The notes under the pieces were generated by a model that saw only the letters and a list, made by a program, of their open reading frames with translations, ran no database searches and was not told where the DNA came from. Made by a program: the position numbers and the translations under genes. Of a DNA stretch of 64,000 nucleotides, positions 49,465 through 62,964 are shown one piece after another (positions within the stretch are counted from its first letter, which is position 1; the number at the start of each line of letters is the position of its first letter). The stretch spans positions 108,524-172,523 of the forward strand of contig JAPYMA010000169.1 in NCBI GenBank assembly GCA_035041965.1. The letters run 5' to 3'. This DNA is from Anisakis pegreffii. Taxonomy: Eukaryota > Nematoda > Chromadorea > Rhabditida > Anisakidae.

Positions 49465-52400
49465 TTCCGCAAAAATCAGAATCATTATGGATGGTGTAGA
49501 CCGTGGAACGCCGAATGCTGCTTAGTTTCTGTTCTGGCAGTTACGGCTCGATGTATTTGATGATCAAATTAATTCAGAAAAAGCCAAGCACCCCAGTGAC
49601 GCATCTTAATGTCACTTTTAAGAACGGATTAATCCAACTGATTGTATCAACATCTGTATCATTTAATCTGTAAGAAAGAGATGTAATCAGCATCGGTTAT
49701 TCGCTTTAAAACCTTCTCGTTCATCTCACTATTAGTTAGATGCATTCGTATAGGGTTGAGTCGGGCACAGCATCGGGCTGGAAGGTTCCCGGGGTCAGGG
49801 CGTCAGTAATCTTGTGAGTGCTCGCAGCCTCAGCTTCGCGGTCAGGAGCCTCGAAAAGACCATCGGCGTTTCAATAAACGTGGTGCATTTGTACTCGAAT
49901 ACAGAGACGCCAAAAATCGCTTCATCATTTATTGCTTTACCTCGATACAATTACGGAGCTTCAACATTACCGTTATCCTTTCAAGAGTACCTCAAGATTT
50001 TCACAGCACATTTAAAATTCTTCGAAAGATAAACGAATGATTTGCTGGATACGAAATTATTCTCGGAATAGATTCTGTTATGAAACTATGAAAAATCATT
50101 GAAATGCATGAACTAATTGGATTAAAGTAGAATGACTTCATGAAATACTCATTTGAAATGAATATCAATGAAACATTCAATTAATAACTCACAAATGTGA
50201 TTCAGGCAATCTAATGCATTTGAATGACAGTTGTGTTAAACGCTCATCATTCGCAGCTTGTGAGTGCAACCTGTCAATAGCACTCATTGCATTCAATAAT
50301 CATATCTCTTTTCCCATTCATTTAATCCTTTCATATAAATTGCTAGCTGTCATTATCTCTTTCTGCAGGGCAATTTACAGTCAACTATAGAGTATTACCG
50401 CGCACATGAATCGGCCATTTAAGCGTACATCATAATTGTCATTCAGCGACACTCACTTCACTCCATTTGATGCAACGCCCAAGATTCGCTCTGTTTGATA
50501 TTGAACATCGAGAATAGACACGTCAGAGCTGATATAAAAATTTTAGCAACGTCTAATACAAATGGTATATGATATATCGCAGCGTCGTATATCATACTAT
50601 ACAGTATAACAATATTGAATAAGACATTTGAACACTCACCGAAAAAGTCGTATTAAACATTAAAAATCGACGATGCACTCTTACAATAATAATTCGATAT
50701 GACCAAGCAAACAGCAACAGTAGAGGAATATTGACAGAGGAATGAATCAGATAAAAGCATGGATTTGTTTAATCAACAATATGATGTCTCTCTGCAAATA
50801 AATCTATCCTCATTCTCATCTCTTTACATCTTAATCTACTCTATGCTTTATCCATATCCATCTATTATATATGGTGTAGGATTCGACTGACGAGTGAAAC
50901 TGATACAAAGTGGAAATGAATTGTGATTAGAATGATAAAACTCGAGGAAATAATAAACATAGCGATCTCATAGAGTATTTCTTCTTTATTTCTTGCAATG
51001 CGTACTCAACATAAATTTCTTCCCATATTTTCAACGACTATCGTATTAGGTGATTGCCGTTTGAGAGTGAGTATTATATTTCACAGTTTAATCAATTAAT
51101 GCCTCATCAGCTTATTCCGTAAATTATGTTATGCATTCTAGATTCCATTGACGTCTGAGTTGAGTGCAGGTGAAAATGAGGTATTTGAATTTTATTTGTA
51201 AACGTGTCGTACGAACGAATTGAAAAATCAGAAATCTGCATCAGCTTGATGTATTTCAGATACGACGAAAATTTGGTCGCTTTCAATAAATTAAAATTCT
51301 CTGCTGATAGCAGTATCCAACAAATTAAAGCCAGCAGCTTTCAACCGATTTCATGACATTGAGCGTTGCTGAAGAATGAAAAAATGACTGATTTTGAAAT
51401 GTGACACGTGATCAAAATTTTTTCTTGAACGCTTAAAAGTGCACTTTCGTTCATCCTAATCTAATGTTTATCTTGCTTCAAATTTGGCATTTTGTTTTCT
51501 AATAGCGTCATTTTAGCATTTCTGTCAATCAAGGATGAGTGTATGTCAACGAAAGTAATAAACTTCATTGGGAAAGCTTAGATTACGTTCAATATTCATT
51601 GATATGCAAAAACAAACAATATGCGAATAATTTCGTTAGTGAGATGATGGTTACGAAATAGAAACGTTCACATATCGCATATCATCAGAATACACTTGAT
51701 TCGTGCTCAACGATTTTGTTTCTTATCATCTATGGTCATGCACAATTATCAATTTGGCAAATTTCTCGGTTAATTCGAATATCTTATGCACTCCATTCCT
51801 AATGACGTCTTCCCACAGTGTTTCCGTCAACAAACTGTTAGTATATGGTAGCGAAAGCAGTAAACTTCATTGGGAACACTAATTTTAGCGCAACAACTCC
51901 AAGAAGTATTTTCCTCACTAGAGTTCATTGATTTGGAACGGTCCTTTAATATCAGTAGTAATATCATATCATTCAGTTATTTCGTTGAAAAATATCGTTG
52001 ATTTCATAATTATACTCATTTATAGTTGAGCTATTGCTTCGGCGCTTTTTAATCCGTATGAAATGTTTCTCGTTTGATGTATTGCTCTCTCAGCGCTCTA
52101 TTTTTTGGAGCATTTTCATTCGTCAAGATACGTTGAATTGGTTTACATAAACTTCTAAGTTCATAGAAAAGAATGATGCTTCTTCAGTTGAATATAAACC
52201 TGTATTAAGCTAATAGTAGAAATGGCCGTTCTGGTACGGTCGCGGAACTTAATTCAGTCTGTGTACACGTCACATATTAAAGCACCGAATAGTAAGATCT
52301 TTCAAAGCATGATATAAAATACGCTTTGGAATGCCAGACTTTCACCGTTATCGATGCTTATTGATCATGTAATTCAACGATCTGATTTAGTGATTGAACA

Positions 52401-53787
52401 CTGCAATGAAGCGATTCCTTGATTTTGGAGAATATAGTAGATACACGTACCAACCAACCACTTAGCATTCATCACAAGCTGGTAAACTATCAGTTAATAA
52501 TAAAATTATAGCTTATGCTGTTACGCTTATGTGGATTGTAATTAGAATGAACAATTATAGCGATTGCATTAGTTTTCTGAACTAATCCACTTTCATTCAT
52601 ACATACCTTCTATATATGTATACATTTACACGATATCCAAATGCACATGTCAATTCAAAGTTAGTATTTTAGATTCGTTAAAACAATTATCTCGGAATGC
52701 TTTGAATTTTGCACAAGTTTTCAACTGTCACCAATTTAATTATCGAATTCGATATCGAACGTTAAGCACATAACTCAACAAACGCAACGGTTGAGCATTT
52801 TATAATATTTATTATTTCTATGGTGACTGAAGTAGCCACTAAGGAACGCAGTCTTTAGCTTATCATGTACCTCGTAAAGCACTCCTCCTTCATTCCGCTC
52901 AATCAACAACTTCATATTCATTCCTTCATTCATCCAGCTATCGTAATCCTCAACATTTTATTACAGTTCATTTCGCTTGGAATTGCTATTCATTATCGCG
53001 TCTTCTCCACATTCAGTAATTAATGCAAAGCAACTGATCAACCGTTCTAAAATTTGACGTTGTTCACTTAAATTTAAAAAGATATTTAATTTCTCAACAC
53101 ATCTAACATCCTCATTCAAAGAACTGTTCGATTTCAAAAGGTAATTAATGAAGTGATCAACTCATGACAATGAATAACCAATAACTGATATCGTAATGTT
53201 ACGTTTCGTGATTAAAGACTAAAGTTCGATGATGCCCAGGGTCACCAGACCTCCCATCCTCCATGGGTTAATAAAATGGTACCGACATTGCCAGGTGGAT
53301 GCGTTCACCTTCAATTAATAAGATCATATCCACGGATTGGGTTGAGATGGACATGCATTGGTACATCCACTCACAGTTTGCATCTGCATAGTCTCCGTTC
53401 AGACGTAGCACTAGTCTGTGCAGCTTTTTTGATGTTCATTTGGTAATGCTACAGTTATTTGGGTGCGACCAAAGTGAACAGCGTCGAGTTTTAGTTCCGA
53501 TCTTGAAACACTTCAAGACCACCAATTCATAATAAGTTTGTTGCATCACAGAATAGGCTCTAGATATTTGCCTTTAGGAATTTTGACTTTTTTCGAGATC
53601 ATCCACATTTATCGGATAACATGCGAATGTTTAAGTAATTAAAAGTGGAACTGACAGCGTTATGATTTGAACATTTGCGTAGTGATATTTCTCGTTGTCG
53701 ATCATTTCATTCCGTGAATGATTCAATTTCAGTGTTATCATTTATTGTTAAGAATAGCGTTGGGTAAAGTCGATAAGGAGAGACGAA
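49465..53787. other. Gene-poor region upstream of the transporter gene
   Basis: About 4.3 kb, AT-rich. Two GC-richer islands stand out, about 49750-49860 and about 53228-53420; both look like pieces of dispersed repeats but no family was recognised. A roughly 35-bp imperfect direct repeat (core taaacttcattggga) occurs near 51560 and 51865. No exon is supported. Confidence 0.35.
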
Positions 53788-56700
53788 ATGAGCCAAAGGA
53801 TTCCAGTAACGTTCAGCAATGTCCAGAATAAAATTCTAGAACCATCCAAGAAGGTTCTCAATGAATGCAAGGAACCCATATCAAAGTAAGGATATTACTC
53901 GCGTATCATCTTTACTAATGTGTACTTTCTGTTCCTCGCCAAAATCACTCATCCTCTTTGCTGTCAATAATTACTCCAGCTTCGCGTAATAGAAATCTGA
54001 AATTGAACACAAAAAATACAGCAATCCATTAGTGCCTCACAACTGACAACATTAAACTGTCACTTTCATTGCATCTGAAGTAATCAGGTTCACGGTGCCG
54101 ATTTCAAATTCATCTCGCCACGTCATTTGAAACAGTCGAACCATCTTCGTAAGAGTTACATACGCACGGAGCGGTTTCGTATTCATTAAAAGTGGACGAA
54201 TCCCGTATTACATTTGATTATCGGTTGCAGATTCTTAACGAGCAAAGTGAATGCGGAAGGAAATCGTTTAGTGAATGAAAATGACGGCTATGAATTAGAC
54301 GGAGCAAATAATCTTTACACTTACGGAATGGACGTACATTCGAATAAAATTCTTGAGGTACGCTCGGTTTAATTGAGATCATTCAACACGCTTGCATATT
54401 TCGTACGAGTGCATTTCGCTCAAACAATATACATTAATGTCAGGCAAAGTGAAATTTGAAAATCATTCCCACAGTTATCATCGTAACAATAGAAAACAAT
54501 TGCTGAATTTAAGTGTGAAGTTGTCCAGTTTTCAACATTTCAATACCACTAAGAAGTTTCACAATTTCATCAACTCTGTCGTTCGAATAATGAACAGTTT
54601 TGATCGCACCTGTAGAATGAGTTAATTTTAGTTACAAAACGTGCGCAATGTTAATTATATCCAAGTGTATTGCTCAGCTGTATTACAGCTGGTCAAACAA
54701 TGATCAAAAACCTCGAGTACTTTTCGTCTAGGTTAATTAATTCTTGCCACGCATGAGGAAACAAATTCATAGACTTTCAATCGCTAACGATTACAGACAC
54801 CCACTTGATATTGAAACTGCTTTAATAGATATTGATATAAAGTGTTTCATGCATTCACTTAGTGTCATTAATGAAAATAAGCGTTCGAAGGAAGAATACA
54901 GAGGATATGCCATCAAATATCAAATAATATTATTGAATATTACGACAATTTTTCGCAATGATAATTACACATTCTATCCAAGAAGCATTGAATTACGCTC
55001 ATACGTATCATACCACTTCACAAAAGTACTCATAGATCCATAGCGAATATGAGTTAAGAAGTTGTCATCCAAAGCGAAGTTAACCTGTACATTCATACAA
55101 CTGAATGTTGCGTCGAGAAGTACGGCACAGTTTTGACGCTTTCAAAATCCATTCAGAACATCAGCTGAAATTAGCTCACAAGCGACCGAAATACTGAAAC
55201 TGCAAAAGTAAATTCACCTGTAGTTGGGAGGGCGGTGAAATTGGACTCAGGGCTACTGAAATCAGAAGTCTCCGAAGTTGAAGGATGAGATAGAGGAATG
55301 ATGAGGTCACGAATAGGACAGAGGACCACTGAAAGCTCTTCCGATTTATTTCACTTACTATCCCCCATTTCAGGCTTGATACTCAGAACTTTTTCGTATA
55401 ACGATATTACTTGTGTCATCAGGGTGAGTGGGGCGAAATCAACTCCAATTGCATTTGAATTGCAGTTCACCGATCAGTGTTCGTGTTGTAAATGTCGAAA
55501 GCGTTGGCAGTTGGCGATACTTGCGAATATCGGTTTCTTGATTGTTTTCGGAATACGTTGCAATTTTGGTGCAGCAAAAACCCATATGGCACGCAATTAT
55601 GTGGATCCATGGGGAAGGGAACATGTCAGTTTTGTGTTATGTATTAATGGCAGTACTCTCCTATCCTTTAAATCAATTTTCTAACTGTATCTTTATCTAT
55701 ATTGTTCTAAAAACATGTTAAACAATTGAAGATGAAAGAGTTCAACTGGACGATAACAGAACTTGGTGTCATGGAGAGTTCGTTCTTCTATGGATATCTT
55801 GTAACGCAAATACCTGCTGGTTTCCTGGCCGCCAAATTCGCTCCTAATAAGTGAGTGAACTCTATTGAAATGGATTGATTTCGCATTGGATGAATCCCTG
55901 ATAAATTTCATTCAAACGTGAGTTCGTCGAAGTGTACCGAGTTCACAAATAGAACTGTTGATTATTCTGGCGTTTACATTCATTGAGTCATTAATAAGAG
56001 GGAGGGGGGCTAGCCTTTCGTTTTCTCTGTTCATCAATGATCTTGCTATCTCCCGTTCTTTGTAGCCGTCAATATTTAGTGGTTCGGGAAGCTTGCAATC
56101 CTCTTGAATGTTGAGCTCATCGTTTGGCCCGGAATGATTCAAAAATTTTTGAGTGGATGTGTCGCATAGTTTCAAATGGCACTGAATTCACTATGCATTC
56201 AGATTATTCGGCCTGGCAATTGGACTCGCATCATTTCTCAACATTCTTCTTCCATTCGCATTTCGCACCAAATCCGATACTCTCGTTGCTTTCGTTCAAA
56301 TACTACAGGGCCTCGTGCAGGTTCATTCTTTTTAAAAACGTGCTCAAGAAGTTTTCATTGTTCGCGTTCCATGAGGATCTTTGCATTTTAATGATTGATC
56401 ATTTCTTACTGATATCCGTACTTATTTTGAGTCTATCTCGTATTTTGAGTCTATCTCGTATCCGATAGAAAAATGATATTCTAGGGTGTTTCATATCCCG
56501 CTATGCACGGTGTTTGGAGGTATTGGGCTCCTCCACTTGAACGTTCTAAACTGGCCACAACCGCGTTCACTGGATCGTATGCGGGTGCAGTCATCGGTCT
56601 ACCTGCATCTGCATGGCTTGTCAGCTATGTGGATTGGTCAACACCTTTCTATGTTTACGGTATGATTAGACAAAGACTAGGTCATGCCGATTGCTGTAAA

Positions 56701-58984
56701 TTGATAATGAATTATCATTCGCAAGAATAGTCAGCTGAGTTTTGTTTGTTCTCTGAAAGTGAGAGTTTCAGAGAACAAACAACTCGCCATGCGAGTTGAG
56801 AAAGGCTGTTAATTTTTTGTGAGCATGGATCATTCTGATCACATCACGGTCACTCTTTGCAGGAATAGCTGGTGTCATATGGTCGGTATTTTGGTTCTCG
56901 TTAACGTTTGAAGCACCAGCATTTCATCCAACAATTTCAAGTGACGAGAAACGTTACATCGAAGAACAAATTGGTCCTGTTTCAATGTCGCATCCTACGG
57001 TGAATATTACTCGTATTGGATGATGATTTGATTGCATGTCGCTTGTAATAAAACATTGAGATTTCAGATCAAACAATTCAAACAACGAGTTGATCGAAAC
57101 GGAACGATCATTTTTCTAACGCTAATGGACAACTATTGCAGATTTACATCTTATGCAGGCAGTTGCATACAATGTAAATCTATAACAGTTGCTGTAGATT
57201 AACATTTTTATAATGTCGAAATATATCTAGTAGAAGTATGATGTGAGCGCATGACGGCTAAACAGCCCATAAATCGATTGTACAGTTATCAGGAATTACC
57301 AGAACGGAAATGAAATCTATTTTCATTGAACTGACGCAACATGTGCCACAAGATATCTTCAGTAGAGACGTTTATTGAACAATAACACTGAAACTGCAGC
57401 ATTACACTTGCTTTTTATGATCATTATGTCAATTAAGCTATCATCGGTTCCATGGAAAGCAATATTAACCTCCAAGCCAGTGTATGCGATCATCGTTGCA
57501 AATTTTGCGCGGAGTTGGACGTTCTACTTACTTCTTCAGAATCAACTGACGTATATGAAGGAAGCACTTGGAATGCGTATAAACGATGTGAGTGATTGAC
57601 TGAAGTCACAGAAATCTCTTAAATCATTGAAGTGAACAATACTTTTACTGCATTTTCAACCCAGTCGTCTCATTTGAACGCCTTCAGAAAGCTTTTTCAA
57701 TTGTGAATAATTTCTGAAGCGAATCGATCTTCCTACGTGGCGCACTTTTAGAGCCATCAAGAATCAAGAATATCAATGCTATCAAGAATATCAAGGGCTT
57801 CCGATTCGTTCAAAACATAGGGAATCGGAATCAAACTAACCAAGCGTTTGATGGTTTTTCAAAAAGCGTGATTCCTACTGTTAGCTCAGTTCTATTCTTA
57901 TCAATAATGAATGAATAATTCTTATGAAGTCTATTCAGAGTGGCATTTTGGCCGCATTACCGCATGCAGTTATGGGTATTGTGGTTTTGTGTGGCGGGCA
58001 ATTAGCTGACTATTTACGTTCGCATAAAATACTCTCCACAACAATGGTCAGGAAGTTGTTCAACTGCGGAGGTATGCTCAAAGAATAAGCGGCCAGTGCT
58101 AACTTCAAGTACAATGAAAGTCATTTCATTTAAAGTCACGACATCATCCATGATTGACTTGCAAACAATTATTCGAAACTTCACATTTCATTCGAGAACC
58201 AAATCGATCGCAGTGCATTCGATTGTACATTTAAGGATTCGGTGGAGAGGCATTTTTCATGTTGATCGTTGCGTATGCTGACAACGCAAGAACGGCTGTT
58301 ATCGCACTTATTTTAGCTGTTGGTTCCAGTGGATTCGCTATTTCAGGTATAAATAGAATTGTGAACGTTTAATGCATTTCTCACTTCAATCAGGCAACAG
58401 TTCATACGTCAGTCCTATTTTAATCCCCAAAACAATTTCACTGATCAATAAAGTTCATGAAAATACGCTAGAGAGTCTCAGGTCATATGAGCAGCTGTTG
58501 GTAAGGTAGTACAATACCATCTAGATTTACCTGAAACCGAGGAGTGGAATGTATAACCTCAATGTTAGAGGAAATGAAACGCTACGATCGCAATCGGACG
58601 AACTCATATAATAATTTCTCACGACTTCTTATTCTTATACAGTTCATTTTCAAAATTGACTTTTGTTACTAGAAACCGATATGTTCGTTTGCAGGATTCA
58701 ATGTGAATCATTTGGATATAGCACCGCGTTATGCTGCGATATTAATGGGATTCTCGAATGGAATCGGGACGTTAGCTGGATTGACATGTCCATTTGTCAC
58801 TGAGAAATTCATCGCCAGAGGTGCACATGGATGGGAGAAGGTGTTTCTTCTATCGAGTTTAATTCATTTCACTGGTGTCACCTTTTATGCGGTATTCGCT
58901 TCTGGTGAATTACAAGATTGGGCTGAACCCAAAGACGAGGAAGAACCGTGGAATGCAAATACGCTGAAGACCAAAGAATGTTAG
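53788..58984 (+). CDS. SLC17-family transporter, VGLUT-like with altered core residues
   Basis: Major-facilitator anion transporter of the vesicular glutamate transporter branch. Eleven exons: 53788-53885, 54231-54357, 55466-55624, 55732-55850, 56203-56320, 56485-56659, 56863-56999, 57438-57587, 57939-58071, 58236-58346, 58695-58984; all phases fit, 538 residues, close to VGLUT length. Diagnostic blocks: [10 protein letters not shown] (TM1, Arg106), [16 protein letters not shown] (TM2), [43 protein letters not shown] (TM7, Arg336), [19 protein letters not shown] (TM10) and FYAVFASGE near the end. Positions equal to mammalian VGLUT2 His128, Arg184 and Glu191 are Glu143, Gln200 and Gln207. The N-terminal 90 residues are hydrophilic and divergent, with a CSCCKC cluster before TM1. 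Probably a nematode VGLU-2/3-type paralog rather than EAT-4; location is likely vesicular or lysosomal, by inference. Confidence 0.92.
56740..56797. repeat. Two adjacent hairpins in transporter intron 6
   Basis: ttgtttgttctctgaaa (56742-56758) pairs perfectly with its reverse complement at 56766-56782 around a 7-nt loop. Immediately after, aactcgc/gcgagtt pair around cat (about 56781-56797). Both lie in the short intron 56660-56862. Confidence 0.75.
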
Positions 58985-60789
58985 TTTCTGAAAGTCAACT
59001 CAACCTTCCTCTACATCAACATAACACTTCAAATGTTCCCATATGCAGACGTATAAATATTTGTGCGATATCCTTTTATTTCCATGTGAGAAATCAAAAA
59101 CGCCAAACTGTATATTGAGTTCAAAGCATCAGCAATTTTTTACAAAAAACCTGAGGAGATGGAAACATTGCCTGGTGTAGTGCTCCGACTAGAGCTGATA
59201 GAGGCATTATATCAAAAAACAGAGTATTTTTGCTTACCAATGTTTCATTCAATTCAAGTGAGAAACTTTCACAACATTTTTGATTTAGTCGTACACGAAT
59301 CCATTTTAAAAATTTTGCAGTGTATGTATTTTTTGAAAATTGATCATTAAAAATTTTTTCAATTGGTGGTGTGCAAAGATTTTTGCCTACTGTGTCACAA
59401 ATACTGTCAAATGCAAAACGCAATATGTAGCGGTGATCATAAGTCTACCTCAGGTTGCTTCATATACGAACTAAGTTTTCGCTAGCTGCGAAGATTAGCA
59501 CCTGTGCAGATGAGGTTTATTCAAGAAATAAACATAGAAGAAATATTCCTCTTTCGGGAAAGGTTAAAGCAGCGATGATAACGAAAAACGCATTTATTTA
59601 TCACTGAGCGCATTCGTACCCTAAAAACATCACGTACAATCAACCAAACTATTCGTGAACTGATGTGTTTCTAGCAAAGATTGGAGGTTATGGTACAGCT
59701 GGCGATAGCATTCAACAAGTTCGTATCGAGCCACTTCCGTCCGTCGACCAGTTGCGTAACGGTACGTTCAGTCTATTGCTGATGATTACTTCCTTTTCGA
59801 CCGATCGATTTTGAAAGAATTTGACGCAAAAATTCTATTCTGTTCCACTTATTTCGAATCAAGCGTACGTTCTGTAATCGTTCGTCCCTTAATTGAGCCT
59901 CATCAATTCATCAACTCACAAATCAGAAATGAGTGTTAGATATTCATAGAGCAAAATTAAATTCAGATCGTATCGCACAAGGCCAATACCAGAATACGGC
60001 ACCGTATGGTGATGGTAATTCTAACGAAGGCACAGAACCGACCACTATTATCAATCATAACTATCAAGGATATTAGAAGCTGATCTCACAACGTAAATTC
60101 TAAGCAATGATAAATGCATGACCTGATGTCTTGAAAGGAATGACTGAATAATACAACAATATAATAATGAATGCTTTGAATGGACGAAGGAAGATTTATT
60201 TATGCTCACTTTCCTATCATATAGGTGTTTATTTCAACACATAATAAGAATAATTCCAAATGGACTGCACTCGAGAACCGAAAATTTGGATTCCCTATAA
60301 CAATAAAGAGTCCACATCGGTTTAATTAACTGGATAAATCTAAAGATTACAATTCAAACAAGTGATTGTTGTTAAGCCATTTGTTGAAGTCGATTCTATT
60401 TTGTGTTATTGACTTGCATGATAACTCATGGAAAGTTTTTTTGTGTAGTTTATGATCGGAATTATTTTCGTTTGAAATTTAAACGGTTATAATTAATGAT
60501 TCGTTTCTTTGAAAGTCAACGGCAAATGCACCCACTGACTGCTCATCAAATGATAAAGTGAACTGGTGTTGAAGAAGAGCAATTTGAAAAGCAGTCATCT
60601 TGAAAATGATTCATGTGAAAGAATAATAATTGTATGCGTTTCGTGAACGTTGTAGTGAATTAGTAATTTATTCAATTGAAACAGTTTTGCGAGAATACAT
60701 CCGTGAAATTGATTTCTTTGATGATTTGTTGAATAAATGTTCTCATGTGTGATACTTCTGAAGTGCTTATATACAATGACGGTAATACA
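58985..60789. other. Transporter 3' flank, no supported gene
   Basis: About 1.8 kb. Contains the transporter 3' UTR. The stretch 59120-59760 has open frames and a gcaaagatttttgcc string recalling a Tc1-type inverted end, but transposase motifs could not be recognised. Confidence 0.35.
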
Positions 60790-62050
60790 TTATGGATGAT
60801 ATTCAGCTGATTCATGCATCACATAGTGATGATAACCGAACGAACTTTGAGTTCGCTCAGAATCCAATCAAATTTATTTTTGATATTCCGAAATTCGGTA
60901 ATTCGACCGTTTTAGGACCCCTTTTCTTGATTATATTTCTGGACAACCTTCCAACAGTGCCATTCTACAGACCCATTGTCCTTATATAATGTTAATTTTT
61001 CGCAGAAGATGTTAAGGTCATTACATACTACAACAACTTACGCATCAAATTCAGTTTCATAAGTCAGTGGTCAACCTATTGGTTCTTACCACTAGTTCCG
61101 CAAAAAATGAAATTAATAAGAATCGGCAAGAACAATTCTGACAGTCTCCTCAAGGTCCTAAACCAAGAATTGGCTTCCTCACTATTTGTTCGAGACCTAG
61201 GCTTAGTAATCAATCCATGCTTGAAATTTAGTCGTCGCATTTCAGTATAATCAAAAAATCTAGCATCAGAGCATCACGTATACTGAAATCATTGTTTGGT
61301 AGTGTCGTTGAAAATGTTTAACATAGATATACACATTTCATTCTCAAGTGACATACCACGAGAGACTATCGATATTCTCAGTTTAAAATCATTCCTGGAT
61401 TGATCTTCCAATAGAGCAATTTTTCGAGCTTTCCTCAAGCCAAGAACGATTCAATTCCCTTAACTCACTATGCAACGTTACAAATTACACGCTGCAAAAC
61501 TCTCACTTGCGAATATAACCTTTAGAGCTTGGAATCTACTCCTCCCAACATATTGCCTTCTCAAAATCACACCAAATATTTAAATGCAGACTTCGATCTG
61601 TTCGAGTCGATGAGGTCGGATTTATGTCCTCGATAAAATCTCATAGACCGTTTGACAAAAACGGGTAGAGAAATCAAAAGAAGAAATTACTTCACCCAAC
61701 TGATTTCATTCGTTGCCATTCTACTGATTCGGGTACCGTACGACTGAACCGACTGATATCACTCTCACTTATGACAATGCATGAAAGTTGCTTTTTTTTC
61801 TTTCACCATTCATTCTCCCCTTCCAGCGGTAGTTGGGCAGTACATTCGCGAAATTGTAATTATTTGCACCGCAAATATTATTACGCGAATAAATACCATT
61901 CATCTCCAATCATAACGATAACAAAAATGAAGACCTAATTACGATTCAACTTTGACCGGTTAGGATGAGTACAATTAAAATAAGTCCCTTGTAGTAAGCA
62001 TTCCCTTGCAGACGAAAATCTGCGAGTCAACGGAAGTCTGATAAAAGTAT
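60790..62050 (+). mobile_element. Decayed CR1-type LINE (reverse transcriptase relic)
   Basis: Plus-strand translation shows STVLGPLFLIIFLDNLPTV (the [21 protein letters not shown] box, about 60895-60955), then FAEDVKVITYYNN (a degraded F-ADD box, about 61000-61040), then SSLFVRDLGLVINPCLKFS (the RDLGV-DS-L-F block, about 61180-61240), followed by weaker similarity to the C-terminal domain. Block order and spacing match CR1/LINE-1-like elements. In-frame stops and frameshifts show it is inactive. The 5' part is missing, as usual for truncated LINE copies. Confidence 0.72.
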
Positions 62051-62670
62051 CTCGCTAAAGCGCTAATCAAGGAAAGCGGTGCATGTTTTCACTACTTAAT
62101 GTTGCTAAAAAATTATTGTAGCGGAAGGTATCGCTCGGAGAAAGCGTCAGCACAAGTCATGTTGAAATACGACTTGACCTGAACCGGTATAATCCTCACC
62201 TAAAGCTCAGGAACTACCAGGCTTAGCTCGAGATCAGCCTAATCCAAATCTCCGTGATATCTCACCCTGAGCTTGTGATACCCCACAACATGAGTCTACC
62301 CATACGCCTGACATGAGGAAACAAATTTCATGCCTGGTACAAAATTTATAGGAACACTGAACCATAGTTCTGTCGACAAGTAAATCTGGAACAATACATA
62401 CTCTTGTGTAACATCATTTGGAAATGTTTCTAATTATTCCGAATTTCTTCCATTTCGAATTGAGGCATTTTTCAAAGTTCGAAATGAGATTAGTCGTTCG
62501 AATTCTCATCAAACATTTATCGAGAGAACGACAGATGATGCCGTGATCAGTTGTAAGCGACCGTACCTGCAAATCATGCAACGAGCAATTTTTGCATTCT
62601 CCATTCGGCGTCGTCGCACTTCGCCATACAAACGCGTCTGAGCGCAGGGGCGGAGTCAGCGAAGAGCATG
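62051..62670. other. Spacer between LINE relic and palindrome cluster
   Basis: About 600 bp without supported coding sequence; somewhat richer in GC than average near 62140-62290. The string caggggcggagtcagcg at 62645-62661 resembles the ends of some DNA transposons but no partner end was found. Confidence 0.3.
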
Positions 62671-62793
62671 CGCAATCATAGGTCAACGTAGGTTGACCTA
62701 TGATTGCGACCTATGATGACCCATGATGACCTGGCTCAGTCAACCTATGATGACCTATGATCGCAATCATAGGTCATCATAGGTTGACTGAGC
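62671..62793. repeat. Cluster of perfect palindromes built on one motif
   Basis: Palindrome 1: arms 62671-62687 and 62692-62708 (17 bp, centre gtag). Palindrome 2: arms 62734-62761 and 62766-62793 (28 bp, centre cgca). Both are built from the same unit, cctatgatgacctatgat with tgcg, which also recurs between them. They could extrude as cruciforms. The cluster is 170 bp before the satellite array. Confidence 0.9.
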
Positions 62794-62964
62794 GCCGCAA
62801 TGAGCAAAATTTATACCGATGGTATATCGGAAAAGGACCGCCTTGAGGGGTGATTGATTGCATTTTGACTAAACAAATTGTAACCATTTTGTAGAAAATA
62901 AAATTCTCGATCATACAAACGTTTTCTTTTTTAAAAACTATCCGTTATAAAAAAACTTGAGCGG

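Noticed and set aside
55912..56175. 87-codon minus-strand frame inside a transporter intron
   Set aside because: Looks somewhat protein-like (acidic, Asn-rich) but has no recognised family and no splice sites; could be a repeat fragment.
59120..59760. Possible Tc1-type transposon
   Set aside because: One string resembles a Tc1 end, but no matching partner end or transposase motifs could be identified.
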